DNA from: Herbiconiux sp. A18JL235
GTDB lineage: Bacteria; Actinomycetota; Actinomycetes; Actinomycetales; Microbacteriaceae
NCBI RefSeq assembly: GCF_040939305.1
Contig: NZ_CP162511.1
Location: forward strand, 1,116,001-1,180,000
Direction of reading: 5' to 3'
Length of the DNA stretch: 64,000 nt
The first letter of the stretch is position 1, and each line of letters opens with the position of its first letter. Of this stretch, positions 26,023 to 34,550 are shown piece after piece. Made by a program: the position numbers and the translations under genes. The notes under the pieces are model-generated. The model was not told where the DNA came from. It saw only the letters and a list, made by a program, of their open reading frames with translations, and ran no database searches.

Positions 26023-27455
26023 CGGCGCATCCCTACGCCGGCGCGGTTCCGGGAGCGGGCACCGGTTCGGGCGCGCGCGCCTACGGCAGCGCAGCCGGCA
26101 CGACGGCGAGCCCCATCCGCTACCCCGACACCACCTCGCCGCGTGCCATGACCGTGCGCGGCTGGTGGCTCGTGGTGCTGAACCTCCTCATGCCGGGCTC
26201 GGCGCAGGTGCTGGCCGGCAACCGCAAGCTCGGCCGCTTCGGCCTCTACTTCACGTTCGGTCTCTGGATCACGGCCATCCTCGCCTTCGTGGTCTACCAG
26301 ATCTGGCCGCAGGTGCTGTTCTCCATCGCCACCCTGCCCATCCCGCTCACCATCGTGCAGGTCGTGCTCGTCGCCTACGCCGTACTCTGGGTGGTGCTGA
26401 CCCTCGACACCCTGCGACTCGTGCGTCTGGTGCGGGCGGGCCCGCGGGCCCGAACCGCCATCGCGGCGTTCTCGGTCATCCTGCTCACGCTCACCTCGGG
26501 CGGCGCGGTCTGGGGTGGTTACCTCGCCGGCGTGCAGCGCGACCTGGTGAACTCCATCTTCTCGGTGCAGGCGGCTGCCGAGCCTCCCGTCGATGGCCGC
26601 TACAACATCCTGCTGCTCGGCGGCGACGCCGGCGAAGACCGCGAGGGCCTCCGCCCCGACAGCATGACCGTCGTCTCGATCGAGGCCGACACCGGGCGCG
26701 CCACCATGATCGGCATCCCGCGCGACCTGCAGCAGGTGCCGATCGCCGCCGACTCGCCCCTCATCGGCACCGACTACGCCCCCGACGGCGTCTACGACTG
26801 CGGCAGCGACTGCCAGATCAGCTTCCTCTACCCGCGCGTGGAGGCCTTCGACTCCGACCTGTATCCGAACGCCGAGGCCGAGGGCTCGCTCCCGGGCATC
26901 GAGGCGACGAAGGATGCGATCGAGGGCGCCCTGGGCCTCACCATCCAGTACTACGTGCTCATCGACATGCAGGGCTTCTCCGATCTCATCGACGCGCTCG
27001 GCGGCGTCGACATCAACGTCACCGAGGCCCTCCCCATGGGCGGCGACGAGGAGCTCAACGAGGTCGAGGGCTGGATCTGGCCCGGTGAGCAGCACATGGA
27101 CGGCTACACCGCCCTCTGGTACGCCCGCTCGCGCCACTCCACGAGCGACTACGACCGCATGGAGCGGCAGCGGCAGCTGCAGACCGCCATCCTGCAGCAG
27201 TTCGACCCGGTGAACGTGCTGTCGAAGTTCCAGGGCATCGCGGCGGCAGGGGCGCAGGTCGTGAAGACCGACATCCCGCAGTCGACCCTGGCCTACTTCG
27301 TCGACCTGGCGCTGAAGACCAAAGACCTCCCGATCGACAACGTCGAGCTCACCCCGCCGCTCATCGACCCCGAGAACCCCGACTGGGATCTCGTGCGCCA
27401 GACCGTGGGCGACGCCCTCGTGCTCTCGTCGTCGACCGACACGCCCGCTCACTAA
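26019..27455 (+). CDS. LytR-CpsA-Psr (LCP) family cell-wall glycopolymer ligase
   Basis: 478 aa. A short cytoplasmic N-terminus rich in Gly/Ala, three or four membrane helices between residues 45 and 170, and an external LCP domain from about residue 195: [10 protein letters not shown], the arginine/aspartate pyrophosphate-binding core DSMTVVSIE and MIGIPRDL, and [23 protein letters not shown] enzymes move polyprenyl-linked polymers such as teichoic acid, capsule or arabinogalactan onto peptidoglycan. Here it precedes the surface-glycan locus and could attach that glycan (inference). An extra Cys pair (YDCGSDCQ) may form a disulfide. Translation is coupled to purE by ATGA. Confidence 0.88.
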   Translation: MTAHPYAGAVPGAGTGSGARAYGSAAGTTASPIRYPDTTSPRAMTVRGWWLVVLNLLMPGSAQVLAGNRKLGRFGLYFTFGLWITAILAFVVYQIWPQVLFSIATLPIPLTIVQVVLVAYAVLWVVLTLDTLRLVRLVRAGPRARTAIAAFSVILLTLTSGGAVWGGYLAGVQRDLVNSIFSVQAAAEPPVDGRYNILLLGGDAGEDREGLRPDSMTVVSIEADTGRATMIGIPRDLQQVPIAADSPLIGTDYAPDGVYDCGSDCQISFLYPRVEAFDSDLYPNAEAEGSLPGIEATKDAIEGALGLTIQYYVLIDMQGFSDLIDALGGVDINVTEALPMGGDEELNEVEGWIWPGEQHMDGYTALWYARSRHSTSDYDRMERQRQLQTAILQQFDPVNVLSKFQGIAAAGAQVVKTDIPQSTLAYFVDLALKTKDLPIDNVELTPPLIDPENPDWDLVRQTVGDALVLSSSTDTPAH

Positions 27456-27557
27456 CGTCTCTGTGCGAGTCGGCGCGTGCGCCCGCCTCTGCGGCCGGAT
27501 GGGCGCGGCCGTCCGACCGCGGCGGCCGACGGATGCGCGTGGTCGCGTCGACAGGGG

Positions 27558-27586
27558 TCGACTCGGTCGGGTCGGCGGCCTAGCCT
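27558..27586 (+). promoter_or_regulatory. Promoter for the DUF2277 gene (leaderless)
   Basis: TCGACT (27558-27563), a 17-bp spacer, TAGCCT (27581-27586), then seven bases to the ATG. This is the best -35/-10 pair in the window. The 100 bp between it and the LCP stop is GC-rich and holds only a weak GGCGC/GCGCC hairpin (27472-27483). Confidence 0.55.
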
Positions 27587-27593
27587 GGCTGGC

Positions 27594-27908
27594 ATGTGCC
27601 GCAACATCATCCCGCTGAACAACCTCGCGCCCGCCGCGACCGACGAGGAGTGCCACGACGCCGCTCTGCAGTTCGTGCGCAAGATCTCGGGCACCACGCA
27701 GCCGTCGCGCGTGAACCAGGCGGTGTTCGACGAGGCGGTGGAACAGATCGCCCGCGCCACCCGTGAGCTCCTCGACGGTCTCGTCACCACCGCCCCGCCG
27801 AAGTCGCGCGAAGACGAGGCCGCCAAGCGCCAGGCCCGCTCCGCCGACCGCTACGAGGCCCTCCGAGCCTTCCAGGCCCAGAAACGCGCCTCCCGCACCC
27901 CCGCCTGA
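27594..27908 (+). CDS. DUF2277 domain-containing protein
   Basis: 104 aa. The N-terminus MCRNIIPLNNLAPAATDEE and the following ALQFVRKISGTTQPSRVNQ helix match the DUF2277 family, small cytoplasmic proteins of unknown function in actinobacteria and others. The C-terminal 30 residues are charged, Arg/Glu/Ala-rich and probably helical. The start is supported by the promoter at 27558-27586. Stand-alone gene between LCP and the glycan locus. Confidence 0.8.
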   Translation: MCRNIIPLNNLAPAATDEECHDAALQFVRKISGTTQPSRVNQAVFDEAVEQIARATRELLDGLVTTAPPKSREDEAAKRQARSADRYEALRAFQAQKRASRTPA

Positions 27909-27996
27909 GCGCCACCCACCCTCATCCACCCTCGCACAGCGTTCTAGCCGCCCTCAGGAGGAGCGAACTACACACTCGCACCCTCGCCGACCGCCC

Positions 27997-28117
27997 CCAC
28001 CCGCACGAAAGCCGCGGGCCGCGCCTAAACGACCCAGAGCGGCACCCCGACCGGAGTGCCGACCGCCCCGCCACCCGCACGAAAGCCGCGGGCCGCGCCT
28101 AATCGACCCAGAGTGGC
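27997..28117. repeat. 47-bp direct repeat in the intergenic region
   Basis: Copies at 27997-28043 and 28071-28117 match at 45 of 47 positions, with a 74-base period. Each contains AAAGCCGCGGGCCGCGCCTA. No reading frame in this stretch looks coding. The rest of the 293-bp gap (27909-28201) holds the hairpin at 28121-28161. Confidence 0.8.
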
Positions 28118-28120
28118 GGC

Positions 28121-28161
28121 CCGGCCGGGGTGCCCGACCGCAGGCCGGGCACCCCGACCGG
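28121..28161. terminator. 16-bp inverted repeat, likely terminator of the minus-strand GT4-rfb operon
   Basis: CCGGCCGGGGTGCCCG at 28121-28136 pairs with 28146-28161 at 15 of 16 positions around a nine-base loop, 40 bp past the GT4 stop. It may also stop transcripts from the DUF2277 side. Confidence 0.6.
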
Positions 28162-28201
28162 ACCGCCACATGCCGCCCACGCCGCAGCAGCGGCGGCGTG
28201 G

Positions 28202-29341
28202 CTAAAGATCAGCATGCAACTGCCACACCTTCTCGGCCGAGTCGCGCCACGAGAAGGCGCGGGCGCGGTCGAGGCCGGAGATGGCGAGGCGGTTGCGCAG
28301 GGCGCTGTCGCCGACCACCTGCTGGATGGCGTCGGCGAGCTGGCCGGCGTACGCCTCCGGGGTGGTGCGTTCGACGACGACGGTGGCGCCGGCGGCGACC
28401 TCGAGGAGGGCGGGGACGTCGGCGTGGATGACGGGGGTGCCGAAGTTGAAGGCCTCGATGAGGGGCAGCCCGAACCCTTCGGCGAGGCTCGGGTAGACGA
28501 ACACGGTGGCGCGTTCGAGCACCAGGGCGAGGTCGGAGTCGCTGAGGAACCCGAGCACCTTCACCCGCGACGCGTCGACTCCGGCTGCTTCGACGACGCT
28601 CGCCACGTCGACGTCGCCCCAGCCTTCCGGCCCGGCGATGACGAGCGGCAGGTCTCCGGTGGCGGGCATCGCCAGGGCGTGGATGAGCGCACTCAGCCCC
28701 TTGCGCGGCTCGAGCGTACCTACGGCGAGGATGTACTTGTCGGGCAGCCCCAGCGCCTCGACGCGTTCGGCCGGGTTCGGCGGCAGCCGCAGCTCGTCGC
28801 TCACGGCACCCCCGATGACCCGGATGCGGTCGCCGAAGTCGAGGTAGCGCGACAGGTCTTCGGCCACCGCGTGCGTGGGCACCACGATGGCGTCGGCGAA
28901 CTTCGCCGCACGCTTAGCCATGGCCTTGTGCCAGGTGACGCCGCGAGGGGTGAGGGTCTGCGGATGCGTCCACGGCACGACGTCGTGGATGGTCACCGCC
29001 ACCTGTGTGCCGAGCTCTTCGCGCCGGTCGTGCTTGCGCAGCGGGGCGAGGAGGCTGGTGGCATGCACCATGCCGTTGCCGGAGGAGCCGATGATGCCGT
29101 GCTGCCAGGCCGCCGAGAGCTCCCGCCGGGCCAGGGTGGCGCGATGGAGCCCGGCGAGCCCGGGAAGGCGGGCGGTCAGCTCATCGGCGGTCTCGGTCGG
29201 CACCGCCGACACGATGCCCTCCACGTCGCAGTTGCGCGGCGCGGTGGCGATGAGCTGCTTGGTGAGTTCGAGCGTGTAGCGACCGATTCCGCCGGGTACG
29301 GGAGCCACCAGCTGATCGATGATCACCCGCAGCGTCGCCAT
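28202..29341 (-). CDS. Glycosyltransferase family 4
   Basis: 379 aa, GT-B fold, retaining type. The N-terminal half has GGIGRYTLELTKQL (acceptor side) and VTIHDVVPWTHP; the C-terminal nucleotide-sugar half has VGTLEPRKGLSALIHAL and the EX7E motif EGFGLPLIEAFNFGTPV. The start ATG at 29341 has GGAGAG four bases upstream and overlaps the rfbD stop by one base (TAATG), so it is co-translated with the dTDP-rhamnose genes. A rhamnosyl- or mannosyltransferase is plausible, but donor specificity is not readable. Confidence 0.85.
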   Translation of the reverse strand: MATLRVIIDQLVAPVPGGIGRYTLELTKQLIATAPRNCDVEGIVSAVPTETADELTARLPGLAGLHRATLARRELSAAWQHGIIGSSGNGMVHATSLLAPLRKHDRREELGTQVAVTIHDVVPWTHPQTLTPRGVTWHKAMAKRAAKFADAIVVPTHAVAEDLSRYLDFGDRIRVIGGAVSDELRLPPNPAERVEALGLPDKYILAVGTLEPRKGLSALIHALAMPATGDLPLVIAGPEGWGDVDVASVVEAAGVDASRVKVLGFLSDSDLALVLERATVFVYPSLAEGFGLPLIEAFNFGTPVIHADVPALLEVAAGATVVVERTTPEAYAGQLADAIQQVVGDSALRNRLAISGLDRARAFSWRDSAEKVWQLHADL

Positions 29342-30192
29342 TACTCTCCAAAAACTCCCGATGACGCCGCCTCATGGAGCGCGGCACGCCAGTCTCGCAT
29401 GGGCTCCAATCCCGCTCGGGACCACGCGTCGTGCCCGAGCACGGAGTACGCGGGACGCGGGGCGGGACGAACAAACTGCGAGCTGTCCGTTGGCTTGACC
29501 TTATCAGGGTCGAGTCCGGCTTCCTGAAAGGTTGCCTGGGCGAAGTCGAACCAGCTGGCCTGCCCCGAGTTGGTGCCGTGGTAGACGCCGGCGGGGGCGT
29601 CTGAGTCGGCGAGAAGCACGAGCTGGCGGGCGAGGTCGGCGGTCCAGGTGGGCTGCCCGACCTGGTCGTTGACGACGCTCACGCTGTCGCGCTCGCGGCC
29701 GAGGCGGAGCATCGTGGCGGGGAAGTTCGCGCCGTGCCGGCCGTACAGCCACGCGGTGCGCACGACGTAGCCGCCCGCCGGGTTGAGGCCGAGCACCGCC
29801 TCTTCGCCGCCGGCCTTGGTGCGGCCGTAGGCGTTCAGCGGGTCGCGCGGTTCGTCTTCGGGGTAGGGCGCCGTGGCGTCGCCCTGGAAGACGTAGTCGG
29901 TGGAGACCTGGAACAGCTTCGCGTCGTTCGCCGCGGTCGCCTCGGCGAGGGTGGCCGGCCCCAGCGCGTTCACCGCGTGGGCCGCTTCCTCGTCGGTCTC
30001 GGCGGCGTCGACCGCGGTGTAGGCGGCGCAGTTGAACACGACGTCGACGCCGGCGAGAGCGGATGCGACGGCCACGGCATCGGTGATGTCGAGGTCGGCG
30101 CGGGTGAGCGCCACGACGTCGCGGCCGGCGAGGGCCTCCTGCAGGTCGCGGCCGAGCATCCCGGCCGCTCCGGTGATGAGGTAACGGGTCAC
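29341..30192 (-). CDS. rfbD: dTDP-4-dehydrorhamnose reductase
   Basis: 283 aa short-chain dehydrogenase, last step of dTDP-L-rhamnose synthesis. NAD(P) loop LITGAAGMLGRDLQ, catalytic STDYVFQG and YGRTKAGGE (Tyr-Lys pair), and VRTAWLYG plus the NDQVGQPTW substrate motif. The GTG at 30192 was chosen because GAGG lies six bases upstream and it begins nine bases after the rfbB stop; the frame is open further upstream inside rfbB. Third gene of the minus-strand set rfbB-rfbD-GT4. Confidence 0.93.
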   Translation of the reverse strand: MTRYLITGAAGMLGRDLQEALAGRDVVALTRADLDITDAVAVASALAGVDVVFNCAAYTAVDAAETDEEAAHAVNALGPATLAEATAANDAKLFQVSTDYVFQGDATAPYPEDEPRDPLNAYGRTKAGGEEAVLGLNPAGGYVVRTAWLYGRHGANFPATMLRLGRERDSVSVVNDQVGQPTWTADLARQLVLLADSDAPAGVYHGTNSGQASWFDFAQATFQEAGLDPDKVKPTDSSQFVRPAPRPAYSVLGHDAWSRAGLEPMRDWRAALHEAASSGVFGE

Positions 30193-30200
30193 CGGGTGCC

Positions 30201-31187
30201 TCAGCTCAGTGCCGCGCGGGCCTTGAGCGGCTCCCACCAGGCGCGGTTGTCGCGGTACCACTGCACCACGTCGGCGAGACCCTGCTCGAAGGGCACGAGC
30301 GGCTCGTAGCCGAGCTCGGCCTGGATCTTCGAGATGTCGACCGAGTAGCGCAGGTCGTGGCCGAGGCGGTCGGCGACGCGGTCGACGTACGACCAGTCCT
30401 TGCCGGTGGCGTCGAGGAGGAGCTGCGTGAGCTCCTTGTTGGTGAGCTCGGTGCCGCCGCCGATGTTGTAGATCTCGCCGGCGCGGCCCTTCGTGAGCAC
30501 CATCGCGATGCCGCGGGTGTGGTCGTCGACGTGCAGCCAGTCACGGATGTTGTTGCCTTCGCCGTAGAGCGGCACGTGCTTGTCGTCGATGAGGTTGGTG
30601 ACGAACAGCGGGATGACCTTCTCGGGGAAGTGGAAGGGGCCGTAGTTGTTCGAGCAGCGCGTGATGGAGATGTTCATGCCGTGCGTGCGGTGGTAGCTGC
30701 GGGCGAGCAGGTCGCTGCCGGCCTTCGACGCCGAGTAGGGGGAGTTCGGCTCGAGCGGGCGGTCTTCGGCCCAGGAGCCCTCGGCGATGGAGCCGTAGAC
30801 CTCGTCGGTGGAGACGTGCACGAAGCGGGGGAGGCCGGAGCGGAGCGCCGCGTCGAGCAGCTGCTGGGTGCCGAGCACGTTGGTCTCGACGAAGATGGAG
30901 GCGTCGCGCACCGAGCGGTCGACGTGCGACTCCGCGGCGAAGTGCACCACGGCGTCGAGACCGGGGAAGAGCTCGTCGAGCAGGGCCCCGTCACGGATGT
31001 CGCCCTTCACGAAGGTGAACCGCGGGTTCTCGGCGACCGAGGCCAGGTTCTCGAGGTTGCCGGAGTAGGTGAGGGCGTCGAGCACGACCACCTCGGCGCC
31101 TTCCAGTCCGGGGTAGGCGTCTTCGATCGTGCGGCGCACGAAGTTGGAGCCGATGAAACCGGCGCCGCCGGTGACAAGAATCTTCAT
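30201..31187 (-). CDS. rfbB: dTDP-glucose 4,6-dehydratase
   Basis: 328 aa. Converts dTDP-glucose to dTDP-4-keto-6-deoxyglucose. NAD loop VTGGAGFIGSNFVRR, HFAAESHVDRSV, catalytic STDEVYG, YSASKAGSD and TRCSNNYGP. Its product serves both the rhamnose branch (rfbC, rfbD) and the aminotransferase at 35665. First gene of the minus-strand operon; GAGGAG lies upstream of the ATG, and TAGAAT at 31221-31226 is a likely -10 box. Confidence 0.96.
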   Translation of the reverse strand: MKILVTGGAGFIGSNFVRRTIEDAYPGLEGAEVVVLDALTYSGNLENLASVAENPRFTFVKGDIRDGALLDELFPGLDAVVHFAAESHVDRSVRDASIFVETNVLGTQQLLDAALRSGLPRFVHVSTDEVYGSIAEGSWAEDRPLEPNSPYSASKAGSDLLARSYHRTHGMNISITRCSNNYGPFHFPEKVIPLFVTNLIDDKHVPLYGEGNNIRDWLHVDDHTRGIAMVLTKGRAGEIYNIGGGTELTNKELTQLLLDATGKDWSYVDRVADRLGHDLRYSVDISKIQAELGYEPLVPFEQGLADVVQWYRDNRAWWEPLKARAALS

Positions 31188-31220
31188 GGGGGGAGTTCTC
31201 CTCGTGTGGTCGTCGGCCCG

Positions 31221-31226
31221 ATTCTA
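31221..31226 (-). promoter_or_regulatory. -10 element for the rfbB-rfbD-GT4 operon
   Basis: Minus strand TAGAAT, 33 bases before the rfbB ATG, leaving a leader of about 25 bases that contains the GAGGAG ribosome site. No clear -35. Confidence 0.4.
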
Positions 31227-31285
31227 CCGGCAGGCGCTTCCGCGCCCCGACGGACAGTCGCGGGGGGAACTCAGGGTGGCGGCCC

Positions 31286-31291
31286 TAGAGT
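31286..31291 (+). promoter_or_regulatory. -10 element of a leaderless promoter for the gtrA operon
   Basis: TAGAGT, six bases, then GTG at 31298. It is divergent from the rfbB promoter 60 bp away. Confidence 0.45.
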
Positions 31292-31297
31292 GTCAGC

Positions 31298-31816
31298 GTG
31301 ATCGAACGGGCGGGGGTGCTCCTGCGTCTGGTGAAAGACCAGAGAGTCGCTTTCCTTCTCGTGGGGGCGGCGAACACGGGGGTGGGGTTCCTCCTGTTCA
31401 TCGCGTTCGACCTCACGGTGGGGGCGTGGCTCGACGGCGCGGTGAACGAGACGGTGGGGTCGCTCGCCACGCTCGCCTGCGCCCACGTGCTGGGCGTGCT
31501 GTTCGCGTTCGTCATGTACCGCCGGTTCGTGTTCACGGTGAAGGGGCACGTGCTGCGCGACCTGGCGCGCTTCGAGAGCGTGTACCTGGTGTCGATCGCG
31601 ATCAACGCCGTGGTGCTGCCGGTGCTGGTGAACCTCGGCTGGAACCGCATCCTCGCCCAGTTCTCCATCCTCGTCATCACCACTCTCATCAGCTGGTTCG
31701 GGCACAAGGGCTTCTCCTTCCGCCGCCGCACCGAAGACGAGATCGAGGCGGCGACCGAGATCGACGTGCACTCCGAGCAAGACGTGCACGCCGACGAGAA
31801 GGGCACCTCCGCCTGA
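31298..31816 (+). CDS. GtrA family membrane protein (putative polyprenyl-phosphate-sugar flippase)
   Basis: 172 aa. Four transmembrane helices at about residues 18-38, 48-72, 88-110 and 115-135, with the family-typical N-terminal FLLVGAANTGVGFLLF and the GWNRILAQFSILVITTLISWFGHKGFSF region (residues 110-137). The C-terminal tail is acidic. GtrA proteins help move a polyprenyl-phosphate-linked sugar across the membrane. The presence of a GtrB-like GT2 (34547) and a GT-C-like protein (32652) in the same operon completes a GtrABC-type set. The stop shares one base with the next ATG (TGATG). Confidence 0.85.
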   Translation: MIERAGVLLRLVKDQRVAFLLVGAANTGVGFLLFIAFDLTVGAWLDGAVNETVGSLATLACAHVLGVLFAFVMYRRFVFTVKGHVLRDLARFESVYLVSIAINAVVLPVLVNLGWNRILAQFSILVITTLISWFGHKGFSFRRRTEDEIEAATEIDVHSEQDVHADEKGTSA

Positions 31817-32655
31817 TGCCGAAGTACTCCGTCGTCGTCCCCGCCTACCAGAACGCCCCGTTCATCGAGGCCTGCGTGCGCTCGGTGCTCAGTCAGAACC
31901 ATCCCGACTTCGAGCTCGTGGTCGCCGACCACTCCTCGACCGACGACACGGCGGCCCTGCTCGAGCGCTACGCCGACGACCCGCGTGTGCGCCTTCTGAG
32001 CACCCCGCCGGGCGGCGGCGCCGAGGCGAACTGGCGCCGGGTCTCCGAGGCGGCGACGGGGGAGTACCTGAAGCTGCTGCCGGGCGACGACGTGCTCTAC
32101 CCCGGGGCCCTCACGGCGCACTCGGCGGCGCTCGACGCGCATCCGGGCGTCGTGCTGGTGTCGAGCCGGCGCGACATCGTCGACGCCCGCGGCCGGGTCA
32201 CCATCGCGGGCCGCGGCCTCCAGGGCGTGCGGCGAGCCGTGCAACCCGGGGTCGACGCCGTGCGCCAGACGGTGCGTCGCGGCACGAACGTGTTCGGCGA
32301 GCCCGGATGCGTGACCTTCCGGCGAGCCGAGCTCGAGGCCGCCGGGGGGTGGGATGCGCGGTTCCCCTATCTCATCGACCAGACCGGCTACACGAAGGTG
32401 CTGATGCGCGGCGACTACCTGCCCGTCGACAGCGTGCTGGCGGCATTCCGGGTGAACGACGCCCAGTGGAGCGTCGCCCTGGTGAACGACCAGGCGCGGC
32501 AGGCCAAGGCCTACCACGCCTGGTGCCGGGGCCTCGCGCCCGACCGCATCAGCGCCTCCGACGTGCGCCTCGGCGATCGCCGCGCCGAGCTCATGGCGCT
32601 GGCCCGCCGCGCGTATTACGTGGTGAACAGCCGACGGATGCGGTCGGCGGCATGA
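31816..32655 (+). CDS. Glycosyltransferase family 2
   Basis: 279 aa soluble GT-A enzyme. N-terminal YSVVVPAYQNAPFIEACVRS, VVADHSSTDDT, and the divalent-metal motif LLPGDDVLYPGAL. A His/Asp-containing C-terminal segment (LIDQTGYTKVLMRGDYL) may form the acceptor site. It sits between GtrA and the GT-C-like protein with stop-start overlaps on both sides. Probably transfers one sugar to a lipid-linked acceptor; donor and acceptor unknown. Confidence 0.83.
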   Translation: MPKYSVVVPAYQNAPFIEACVRSVLSQNHPDFELVVADHSSTDDTAALLERYADDPRVRLLSTPPGGGAEANWRRVSEAATGEYLKLLPGDDVLYPGALTAHSAALDAHPGVVLVSSRRDIVDARGRVTIAGRGLQGVRRAVQPGVDAVRQTVRRGTNVFGEPGCVTFRRAELEAAGGWDARFPYLIDQTGYTKVLMRGDYLPVDSVLAAFRVNDAQWSVALVNDQARQAKAYHAWCRGLAPDRISASDVRLGDRRAELMALARRAYYVVNSRRMRSAA

Positions 32656-34550
32656 GCGCGCCCGACGCCCGCGCCGGTTCGAACGCCGCACCCGGCAACG
32701 GCCCGCGCGCCCGAGACAGGCTGCTCACCCGAGACCGCCACTGGCTGCCCTACGCCGTCGCCGCGCTGGTGTCGCTCGTCGCCGTGTGGTTCGGGCTCGA
32801 CCTGTGGAACCTCGACTGGCGCGTTCCCCTCTACTACTCCGGCGATGCGCTCGCCGTGGCCTCGCACTTCAAGACCATCCTCGAGACCGGGTGGTTCACC
32901 CACCAGCCCGACCTCGGCGCCCCGTACGGCCAGTTCTACAGCGACTATCCGCAGGCCGACAACCTGCACTTCATCGCCGCGAGCCTGATGCGGGTGTTCA
33001 CCGGTGACTTCGGCGTGGCGATGAACGTGTACTTCGTGCTGGGCTTCCCGCTCGCGGCGATCACCGGGGTCTGGTTCCTGCGCCTGGTCGGCGTGAGCCG
33101 CGTGCTCGCGGCGGCGCTCGGCGTCGCCTTCGCGATCGCCCCGTACCACTTCATCAAGGGCGAGGGGCATCTCTTCCTCGCCGCCTACTTCGTGGTGCCG
33201 CTCGCGCTCGGCATCGTGTACCGGGTGGCCCGCGGCCTGCCGCTGTGGTCGCGGAGGGTGCTCTCGGGGCGGAACGCCGCCACTGTCGGCACGCTCGTGC
33301 TGCTCGGCACGGCGTCGAGCTACTACTCGGTGTTCGTGGCGCTCGTGCTCGCCGTCGCGGGGCTGGCGACGCTCTGGCGCTCCCGTCGCTGGCGGCAGTT
33401 CTTCGGGGCCGCTGCGGCCGGCCTCCTCATCGCCGCGACCATGCTCGTGAACCTGCTGCCGAGCATCCTGTACCGCCTGGCGAACGGGTTGAACGAGGCG
33501 GTGCTCGTGCGCAGCCCGCCCGAGGCGGAGCTGTACAGCTTCAAGCTGGCGAGCCTGCTGCTGCCCGTTCCCGGCCACCGCTTCGCCCCGTTCGCGCAGC
33601 TGCGCGCGCTGTACGACGAGCATTACCCGCTGCCGTCGGAGGCCCCCGCGCTCGGCCTCCTCGCCGCCGTCGGGTTCGTGGCGCTGGTGGTGATCGCGGT
33701 GATGGTGCTGCTCTCGGCGGGGCGGCCCGGCTGGCGGATGCCGAAGCGCACCACGCGCAGCCTCGTCGTGCTGTCGGGTCTCGCGCTCGTGACCTTCCTG
33801 TTCGGCACGGTGGGCGGGCTCTCGACGCTGCTGTCGTTCGTGGACTTCCCCATCCGCTCGTGGAACCGCATCGCCATCCTGCTGGCGCTCATCGCCCTCG
33901 CGGCGCTCGGGCTGCTGCTCGACCACGTGGTGCGCCGGGCCGCGCGGCGCTTCGCGGGCCCGGCCGTGCACCGCCCGGCCGCGGGCCGGCCGGCCGCGAC
34001 CCGCCCGGTCCCGCGCCGCCTCCCGCCGCGCCTCGCGCGCGCAGCGGTCTCCGTACCGCTCGCCGCCCTGCTCGTGCTCGTCGCCGTGTGGGACCAGATC
34101 CCGCCCGTCGAGCACGTGGCCCGCGCCGCGACCGTGGCGAGCTTCCAGAGCGACGAGGCCTTCGTGAAGCAGGTCGAGGCCACGGTGGCCCCGGAGTGCC
34201 TCCTCTACCAGCTGCCCTACATCCCCTTCCCCGAGTCACCGCCCGTGAACGGTGTCACCGACGCCGACGAGCTGCGCCCGTTCCTGCATTCCACGACGCT
34301 GCGCTGGTCGGCGGGGGGCATCAAGGGTCGCGCGCCCATCGACGACGTGGGCGCCTACGCCGACCTCCCCGTCCCTGCGATGGTGATGGCGGTACGGGGT
34401 CTCGGCGCCTGCGGCTTCGTGGTCGACCGGGCCGCTTTCACCGACGACGGGGAGGCTCTCATCGCCCAGCTGAAGTCGGTGCTCGGCGACGGCGCCGTCT
34501 CGTTCGACTCGCCCGACGGGCGCTTCGGCTTCGTGGAGATGACGACGTGA
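32652..34550 (+). CDS. Polytopic membrane protein, GT-C glycosyltransferase-like
   Basis: 632 aa. About ten to twelve transmembrane helices between residues 35 and 480, then an external domain of about 150 residues. After the first helix an acidic loop (YYSGDALAVASHFKTILETG) and SDYPQADNLHF resemble the first external loop of GT-C enzymes, where the catalytic acid sits. I infer that it uses a polyprenyl-phosphate sugar on the outer face of the membrane, supplied by the neighbouring GtrA and GtrB-like proteins. No named family is certain. ATGA overlap with the upstream gene and GTGA with the next. Confidence 0.68.
   Translation: MSAPDARAGSNAAPGNGPRARDRLLTRDRHWLPYAVAALVSLVAVWFGLDLWNLDWRVPLYYSGDALAVASHFKTILETGWFTHQPDLGAPYGQFYSDYPQADNLHFIAASLMRVFTGDFGVAMNVYFVLGFPLAAITGVWFLRLVGVSRVLAAALGVAFAIAPYHFIKGEGHLFLAAYFVVPLALGIVYRVARGLPLWSRRVLSGRNAATVGTLVLLGTASSYYSVFVALVLAVAGLATLWRSRRWRQFFGAAAAGLLIAATMLVNLLPSILYRLANGLNEAVLVRSPPEAELYSFKLASLLLPVPGHRFAPFAQLRALYDEHYPLPSEAPALGLLAAVGFVALVVIAVMVLLSAGRPGWRMPKRTTRSLVVLSGLALVTFLFGTVGGLSTLLSFVDFPIRSWNRIAILLALIALAALGLLLDHVVRRAARRFAGPAVHRPAAGRPAATRPVPRRLPPRLARAAVSVPLAALLVLVAVWDQIPPVEHVARAATVASFQSDEAFVKQVEATVAPECLLYQLPYIPFPESPPVNGVTDADELRPFLHSTTLRWSAGGIKGRAPIDDVGAYADLPVPAMVMAVRGLGACGFVVDRAAFTDDGEALIAQLKSVLGDGAVSFDSPDGRFGFVEMTT

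Noticed and set aside
27909..28201. Possible small gene or RNA in the longest intergenic gap
   Set aside because: No start with ribosome site or -10 support, codon pattern not coding-like; direct repeats and a terminator hairpin explain the structure seen.
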